Shown: piece after piece, positions 54,701-64,000 of the stretch
Numbering within the stretch: position 1 is the stretch's first letter
Layout: each line of letters starts with the position of its first letter
Assembly: GCA_964035545.1 (NCBI GenBank)
Contig: OZ037771.1
Location: 3,461,128 to 3,525,127, forward strand
Source: Bugula neritina
Lineage: Eukaryota; Bryozoa; Gymnolaemata; Cheilostomatida; Bugulidae
Length of the DNA: 64,000 bases
Reading direction: 5' to 3'
Translations under genes and position numbers: made by a program
The notes under the pieces: model-generated
Databases searched by the model: none
Seen by the model: the letters and a program-made list of their open reading frames with translations, nothing else
Told to the model about the DNA's origin: nothing

Positions 54701-57700
54701 AGTGGGTGGTCTTATTCTCGGCTGTCTCTTTGTCTAACGTGATTGGCTCATTGCTCAGCTCATTGCCCGAGTTCTACTCATTCACTTTATGTCATCACGG
54801 AGAGGTTGTCTTGCTGTCCCATCTTTTTGTGCTCTCCGAGAGTAAAGAGTTGTGGTAAGGTTGACTGTTGAAGTGTAAGTGTGAGGTGTAATGTGTAAAT
54901 GTGTAAATGTGATGTGTAAGTGTCATGTGTAAGTGTCATGTGTGAGTGTGGTGTAAATGTGATGTGTAAGTGTCATGTGTAAGTGTCATGTGTGAGTGTG
55001 TGAAGTGTAAGTATGAACTATGAGGTGTAAGTGTGTAGTGTAAGTGTGATGTGTAAGTGCATAGTGTAAGTGCATAGTGTGAGTGTGATGTGTAAGTGCA
55101 TAGTGTAAGTGCATAGTGTAAGTGTGATGTGTAAGTGTATAGTGTAAGTATGATGTGTAAGTGCATAGTGTAAGTATGATTTGTAAGTGTGATGGAGAAG
55201 CTGAGATAGCTGTCGGATGTCATGGCAAATGTCACAAGAGACTCAAGTTGACAGGGAGACTGAGAGGTGGACTGGTGGTAACAATCTCATCCAGAGTTTT
55301 GAAACTTATTGTGTTTTAATCAAGTAGACGGTAGAGGATTGAAATTCCTGTCGATAATCTAGTTTCCAAGAAACTTTACAGTTGAATGCACTCTAGTAAA
55401 ATGTTTAAGTTGCAGGTATAATTACTTCAAGCACCTTAGATTTACTACTAAATGTATAATCATGTCCTTATGGCTTTTTCAACGGTCAAAAGTCTCCAAT
55501 ATATCAGGCCGAGCTTGCACGTGAGATACTGATGGTAGATGAGGTAGTAGTACCACTAAGTGACCGCCATGTTGTGTAGGTCACATGATCAGTCCTGACA
55601 CCTGTAGCTCAGGTCTATTACTCACCCTGTCTACACTTGGTGTTCAGTTGATGCATCATGTACCCTTTTGGTTCTAACTTTATATATTTACTGGCTGTAA
55701 AGGCTGAGACGTCTTTGTGGCTGTGTGCGAAGTGTGTCTGTAGCAACTGTATAGCCCGTGTTCTAACATGTTCACAATTGTCTTGTAGGTGTGCTCAGTG
55801 CTTCCAACCCTTTCCAGATGGTGTCTTTTATGAGGTAATGTGGTTAAAGTGCCTGCGGCACCCAAGTTTTTATCTAGTAATTTTTTTGTACTTAGTTTTT
55901 TCTTCTCATAATTTAAGTTTGAAAATAAATTTTGATAATGCCCAGGTTTTTTGTGGTAATGTAAACTTTATTAATCGAATAATGACTTCTTGGAGTTGTC
56001 TATCCAACCCTATATTTGTAATATTACGCAGCATGGCTGCATGTTTCATGCTGTAATTATGCTCTCAATTTTTAGTTTGAAGGAAGGAAGTATTGTGAGC
56101 ATGATTTCCAAGTGCTCTACGCTCCTTGCTGCAACAAGTGTGGCGAGTTTGTGATTGGTCGAGTTATTAAAGCAATGAACACGTCGTGGCACCCTTCATG
56201 TTTCCATTGTCAACTCTGTGACGCTCCTTTGGCTGATATCGGATTCGTTAAAAATATGGGCAGGTATGACGTCTCTTTCTGATTCCCATGTGAATACTTA
56301 AATGACTATTTGACGGAGTTTATGTGTCCAGATTTAGACAGCGTGGTTTGTCTAATACTTTGGTCAGAGTAGATAGATGTGAACATATTTCTCTTACATT
56401 ATGTAACGTAATCTTAGTAGAATTTTGGTTATTTCTATGTTTGTGGCGTCTTTAGTATACACATCTCTAAATTGTATCAACAACTGCCATTATCAGTGTA
56501 TTTCTTCATATGTAGAAAGTGTGTAAAGTGACTCGCTGTTACCTGGAACTATACTGTTTCCTGTACATCACATTACCCTGTCCTAAACAAAGCTACGCTA
56601 TCTGCATGCATATATCATGAATAAGTACTGGTGGTATTTATATGAGCTGCTTCATTATTTTTTCTTATCCATTATCATATGATGGTGAAGGAGGATATTT
56701 ATAATGTAAAACAATAAGAGATAACTTTGTGTGACAAATAGCTGGGTTAATTTATATTTATTGACTAGTGAGCCTGTTCCATGCGCCAACATGTGGCCGC
56801 TGGTTGCCATAGTAACAGTGAGTATAGCCTAAGGTCCAACTTCCTATTGTAGAGCTCTGTGTAGAGAATGCAATGCTAGAGAGAAAGCATCTGGTAGTGG
56901 GAAATATGTCTGCCATAAATGTCAGTAAGTATTCCACCTGTTTGCCAGCCTTTATATCTGGTGAGGGGTTGACAACTCCAGGTGTTGTCATTCCCAATTT
57001 TTGTGTGAGTAACTTACGGTGAGTGTAATTAGATTGTAAATGAATAATATATAGCATAGCATAATATATATATTATAGGATGGTACAGCATAGCATAGTG
57101 TATATATTATAGAATGGTACAGTATAGCATAGTATAGGCTATAGTGTATAGGCCCTTTAGGTTTACAGTTTTTATTTGAGGTTTTTTATTGTTATTTTCT
57201 GCCAGTTTTTATTTCTATTGAAAAATTATTCATTTCCAATTTGCTAATGCTAAACTAGTACTAAACTTATTTCTAATTGTAGTATGCTGATATATTTTTG
57301 AATTATTTGAATTACAGCAAAAATTGTTTAAGCTTTTCAAGTTTGTGCATTTTGTTGCCTAGTTTTTCTCAAGATGGCAGGACAACTCTTCAAATAAATT
57401 TAGTATATTATAATTATATCATGATGTGACCTCCAATTATAGCATAATAATTACAGCATATTAACATGAATGCTAACCATTGTATTATAATATATCGTAA
57501 CGACGTGGTGATGAGATAGCTTCACGAGATGATATATCGTAGTGTATTTTTACACAAAGCTAGTACTATTGATATTCTTGTAAGAACATTCTAGAATAAG
57601 GATGGTTCATTCTTTCCAATGTTGTAGCGCTATCATAGACGAGGGGCACATCAAGTTGAAAGGGGACGTGTACCACCCGTACCACTTCAGCTGTGCCTCG

Positions 57701-59809
57701 TGTGGCACTGAGCTAACCCCAGACGCCAGAGAGAAGAACGGAGAACTGCTCTGTCTCAGGTGTCACGACAAGGCAGGTGTCCCCATATGTGGAGCCTGCA
57801 GGCGTCCCATTGAGGGTAGAGTCATCAACGCATTAGGTCAGTGTCTGCTACTTCCCCTCTCGGTCTCTCTTATCACCGCAACTTCTACAGCAGTGTTTTC
57901 ATGCAACGCCATGTTTGATTTTTATATACAGTAGCTTTGCTATTGCGATTCAAATTGAATATTTTTGGTGTATAAGGATATGCATTGTATTGTGGGTAGT
58001 GTTTGCCTTATATACAAGAGAGTAGGAGTGGTTATAGCACTGGCATAGTAAATACTAGGTTGTGGGTTCGAATCCCAGCTGGGCCTTTGGTAATGTCAAG
58101 AAATGCATGATTGCTCCTATGACATAGTACACACTGTCCTTAAAATATGTCTCAACTATCAGTGGTTCTCACAGAGATGGGGACTTGAAACGACCAACTC
58201 TTCATGTTGTATAATGTTTACTCTAGTTTCGACTAAAGCAGCTATTTAGTGCTAACTGTCTGCAATACAAGATTATCTGATAATATGCAGGGAAGACATG
58301 GCACCCAGAACACTTTGTGTGTGCAAAGTGTGAGAAACCGTTTCATGGATCAAGACATTACGAGAGAAGAGGTCTGGCGTACTGTGAGAATCATTACCAT
58401 CAGTTGTTTGGAGATCTTTGCTTCGTCTGCAACAACGTGATTCCAGGAGATGGTGAGGCAACTCCCTATAACTATAACTGCTAGGATATTATATTACTCT
58501 ATTACTAAATATATTACTCTATTACTCAATATATTACTCTATTATCAAATATATTATTCTATTACTCAATATATTGCTCTATTACTCAATATATTACTCT
58601 ACTACTCAATATATTACTCTACTACTCAATATATTACTCTATTACTCAATATATTACTCTATTACTCAATATATTACTCTATTATTCATATATTACTCCA
58701 TTACTCACATATACTCTATTACTCAATATATTACTCATTTATTACTCTATTACTCAATATATTACTCTTCTGTTGACAGTGTGCCGTGCCCTCAACAAGT
58801 GTTGGTGTTTCAACCACTTCTCTTGCTCAGCCTGTGATCGTCAGCTCTCAGAAAAGTAAGTGCGGGCAGTAGTCTGTAATCTCAGTTCGTTTCCTGTTTC
58901 CATGTTTTTAGTGTATAGGGTGCCTGGTTTGCAGCATCATTTGCAATCTTGTTCAATTAATTTTGGCGATAATGAATATTTATTAATTAGATTTACAGTT
59001 TCTGTTACATTTTTAGTCGCTATCAGATAAATATTGGTAACGGAACAGGTTGGTTGAACCACTTTTGGCATAATGCTACACCAAAATCAATTGCCCTGCA
59101 ATCTGTCTCCTAAACAGGGTTATCTCTTAGAGTAATAAATTATTTAGAAGACTTGAAGTCAGTCTACACTCGAGGGAAATTTGTGTCTGTGCTGTTTGCC
59201 CAGTTTTACGTACATAACCAATTAGATAGGGTATTATAAAGCTAGTTGAAATTTTGCTCATTGTGAGTTCATCTTTGTTCTCTGTTACTGTATTCAAGTA
59301 CATTCATAATTAAATAGAATCACTTGACTAATAAATTATATAACATTTGTCCGGTTATATTTCACGGCAAAGTTTAATAAGAATATCGTAACCTACTTTT
59401 TCCAAATAGTGTTTCATCATTCCTGGGTCAACGAACTTCATCAGATTTTCCAGCTAAAAACTTTTCAAATAATTTTCAATAATTTTTTTTGTAGTTAGGA
59501 ATAATGTAACGTGGGACTGAAGTCAACTTTCGGACTTTTGACTTAACAGACTATAAAAAGTTGTATATTGGTTGTTTTTTGTATACCATTTAATCTCCAA
59601 ACTGTAGTTGTGTAACATTCCATCTCCATACTGTAGCTGTGTAACATGAAACCAGCATCTACAGTTTTGTCAACTCGTTGTGGATTTATATTTTTAGAAC
59701 AAAGTTCTTTGTGATGGACGTGAAGCCGGTATGCAAGCACTGCTTTGAGAAGTTTCCCAGTGAGCTACAGAAACGGCTGAAGAAAGCTTCTGATGCCGGA
59801 TTGGGCTGA
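51781..59809 (+). CDS. LIMS1: PINCH: five-LIM-domain integrin/ILK adaptor
   Basis: Exons: 51781-51953, then either 53614-53733 or 54222-54320, then 55789-55834, 56076-56263, 56853-56924, 57628-57836, 58291-58452, 58780-58855, 59698-59809. With the first alternative the product is 385 residues; with the second, 378. Five LIM domains match vertebrate PINCH closely: [20 protein letters not shown] (LIM1 end), [19 protein letters not shown] (LIM2), [19 protein letters not shown] (LIM3), [19 protein letters not shown] (LIM4) and [19 protein letters not shown] (LIM5). The family tail [20 protein letters not shown] is present. PINCH links ILK (via LIM1), parvin and Rsu1 (via LIM5) at integrin adhesions. 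A ~58-residue N-terminal extension beginning [16 protein letters not shown], Gly-rich and probably disordered, is longer than in the shortest vertebrate isoform. Kozak context is good (ACAATGG-type). Confidence 0.95.
53614..53733 (+). other. LIMS1: LIMS1 alternative exon A: canonical LIM1 first zinc finger
   Basis: 120-nt exon with phase 2 at both ends. It encodes [18 protein letters not shown] and MWHPRCFV, giving C-x2-C-x18-H-x2-C. EKIVNS is the conserved vertebrate PINCH LIM1 signature, so this is the standard form. Confidence 0.88.
54222..54320 (+). other. LIMS1: LIMS1 alternative exon B: second LIM1 first zinc finger
   Basis: 99-nt exon with phase 2 at both ends, a good acceptor (AATCTAG) and a perfect GTAAGT donor. 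It encodes [18 protein letters not shown] and [13 protein letters not shown], giving C-x2-C-x19-H-x2-C. It occupies the same place in LIM1 as exon A and ends in the same HP-x-CFV junction to the CAQCF exon. Joining it directly to exon 1 keeps frame. Including both exons would leave a zinc half-site without its partner, so mutually exclusive use is the simplest reading. It lacks the EKIVNS signature. Confidence 0.8.
54866..55195 (+). repeat. GTGTAAGTG minisatellite in the LIMS1 intron after exon B
   Basis: About 330 bp of degenerate 12-18-bp units (GTGATGTGTAAGTGCATA). I count 18 copies of the hexamer GTAAGT, the core 5' splice-site consensus, on the transcribed strand. It lies between alternative exon B and the common exon at 55789. 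Confidence 0.9.
58019..58200 (+). mobile_element. tRNA-Thr-derived SINE, copy 3
   Basis: Plus-strand copy in a LIMS1 intron. It has AGGAGTGGTTATAGCACTGG (A box), a TAGTAAA loop and GGGTTCGAATCCCAGC (perfect B box and T stem), with a tail containing GATTGCTCCTATGAC. The well-kept promoter boxes suggest the youngest of the three Thr-type copies. The anticodon arm does not pair properly, so I do not call it a functional tRNA. Confidence 0.7.
58490..58772 (+). repeat. 20-bp minisatellite in LIMS1 intron
   Basis: About 14 units of TATTACTCTATTACTCAATA and variants fill most of the intron between the exons at 58291 and 58780, ending beside the acceptor. Its core TATATTACTCT recurs in the array at 14967-15075. 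Confidence 0.93.
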
Positions 59810-63139
<3,330 letters not shown>

Positions 63140-63457
63140 GTGGGTCATTTTACTTAATTTAGTTCGCACACACTATATTTGGTGTGTACTAATTAATTTT
63201 TTTTACATAATTATATAGTAAATTTGGGTGGGCGGGCATGATGCTTTTTCATCACGCCCAGATTATTAAAAAATAGGATAAAACACAGGACATCAAGCAA
63301 AATTAGAGAACAACCTTGCTTAATTATTCATTTGTATCTGTTAATATTTTATCAGTTTAATGCAAGAAACTATAATATAAATTAGTGGCTAAACTGTGAA
63401 AAATAGCTAAAAACTAGATGTGTATAGTGTGTACTAAATTAAGCAAAATAACCCAGG
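63140..63457. mobile_element. MITE-like element, ~320 bp, terminal inverted repeats
   Basis: The left end TGGGTCATTTTACTTAATTT with AGT and CACACTATA is mirrored at the right by TATAGTGTGTACTAAATTAAG and CAAAATAACCCA. About 35 bp of imperfect inverted repeat encloses a short AT-rich, non-coding core. No clear target duplication can be read. From 63458 to the end of the window I see nothing definable. Confidence 0.65.
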
Positions 63458-64000
63458 TGCTACGCCATTGCGCATGGGCTACAGTATGAAGTGTGAGAAA
63501 ACTTTAAAAGGAATCTTAAGGGACAGTTTATACTTGCTTGGACAGAACTTCTAAGAAATTACTGATAGAAAATGACAGAACTGTCTTTATCCAATCAGCT
63601 ATAAGCTGCTCAAGATGAGAAGCTGTAAGATCAACCAAAGCTGTCGTTTAATTTCCATATTAGTAAAACATCAATGAGCATGGCATGACTGTTGTATCTA
63701 AAATATGAATTGCTGGGCATATATGAATTAATAGGAAAAATTTTTTAGTAAATGTTTAGCTACAGCAAAACATAATTTCTTATTTGTTTCAAAAATGGAA
63801 TGGGGAGCAGGCATACTGTCCTGCCTAAAAGTGCTTACTAACAAATTAAAAATGAAGGCTATCAAATTTTGATGTTAGCAGTTGAATAAACCCAAAACTA
63901 ATTGCGTATTTTATAGGTTTGATTCCTATCTCACTTTTCCTACATTTTTCACAATAATAGCACATTATAAAGCTTTTAGTTATGGTGCATCTTTGTTATA

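Noticed and set aside
55658-56056. 132-codon plus-strand ORF in LIMS1
   Set aside because: Only 55789-55834 within it is coding (end of LIM1); the rest runs through flanking introns.
58019-58092. Functional tRNA-Thr gene
   Set aside because: The B box is perfect, but the acceptor and anticodon stems do not pair and a SINE tail follows.

Overview
This window is nuclear DNA from an invertebrate animal. The genes are split into many short exons with GT/AG introns of roughly 0.3-3 kb, the non-coding DNA is AT-rich and full of micro- and minisatellites, and tRNA-derived SINEs and inverted-repeat elements are scattered through it. The proteins are animal-type: TSP1, CUB, GPI tails, PINCH and ZNF330. 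I cannot name the phylum. All five genes I can support lie on the + strand. I rebuilt their exons by hand from splice sites, reading phase and homology; none is a single long ORF.

Layout. (1) <292-23,994: the 3' part of a giant secreted, probably GPI-anchored mosaic protein (gene A, about 2,480 residues within the window, 5' end missing). Its order is TSP1, RGM-like domain, Thr/Glu mucin-like repeat, an unrecognised ~670-residue region, a second TSP1, a second RGM-like domain, a Pro/Thr stalk, CUB and GPI tail. The RGM-like domains have the repulsive guidance molecule/hemojuvelin pattern: a GDPH motif, then FETC, then GLL-x-x-GC, then a Cys-rich end. (2) 24,970-28,955: a small two-CUB GPI protein (gene B) whose second half is a tandem segmental copy of the 3' end of gene A. 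(3) 31,546-35,800: ZNF330/NOA36. (4) 41,591-47,237: a 280-residue ankyrin-repeat protein. (5) 51,781-59,809: PINCH (LIMS1), with two interchangeable exons for the first zinc finger of LIM1. Between genes lie a ~3.2 kb element with long inverted repeats and TTAA ends, a ~0.3 kb MITE-like element, tRNA-Thr-derived SINEs, islands of cryptic ACT/AGT repeats, and a 1.74 kb uninterrupted (CA)n tract.

The most striking material is the TSP1-RGM-like mosaic. Two ten-exon units were duplicated with matching intron phases. Both keep the GD/PH autocleavage motif, and one has a polybasic furin-type site where vertebrate hemojuvelin has its own. Next is the predicted mutually exclusive LIM1 exon pair in PINCH, followed by an intronic minisatellite carrying 18 GTAAGT donor-like motifs. 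Genes A and B are presumably cell-surface proteins. PINCH is the integrin-ILK adaptor, ZNF330 a nucleolar zinc protein and the ankyrin gene cytosolic; nothing in the sequence ties the five into one pathway.
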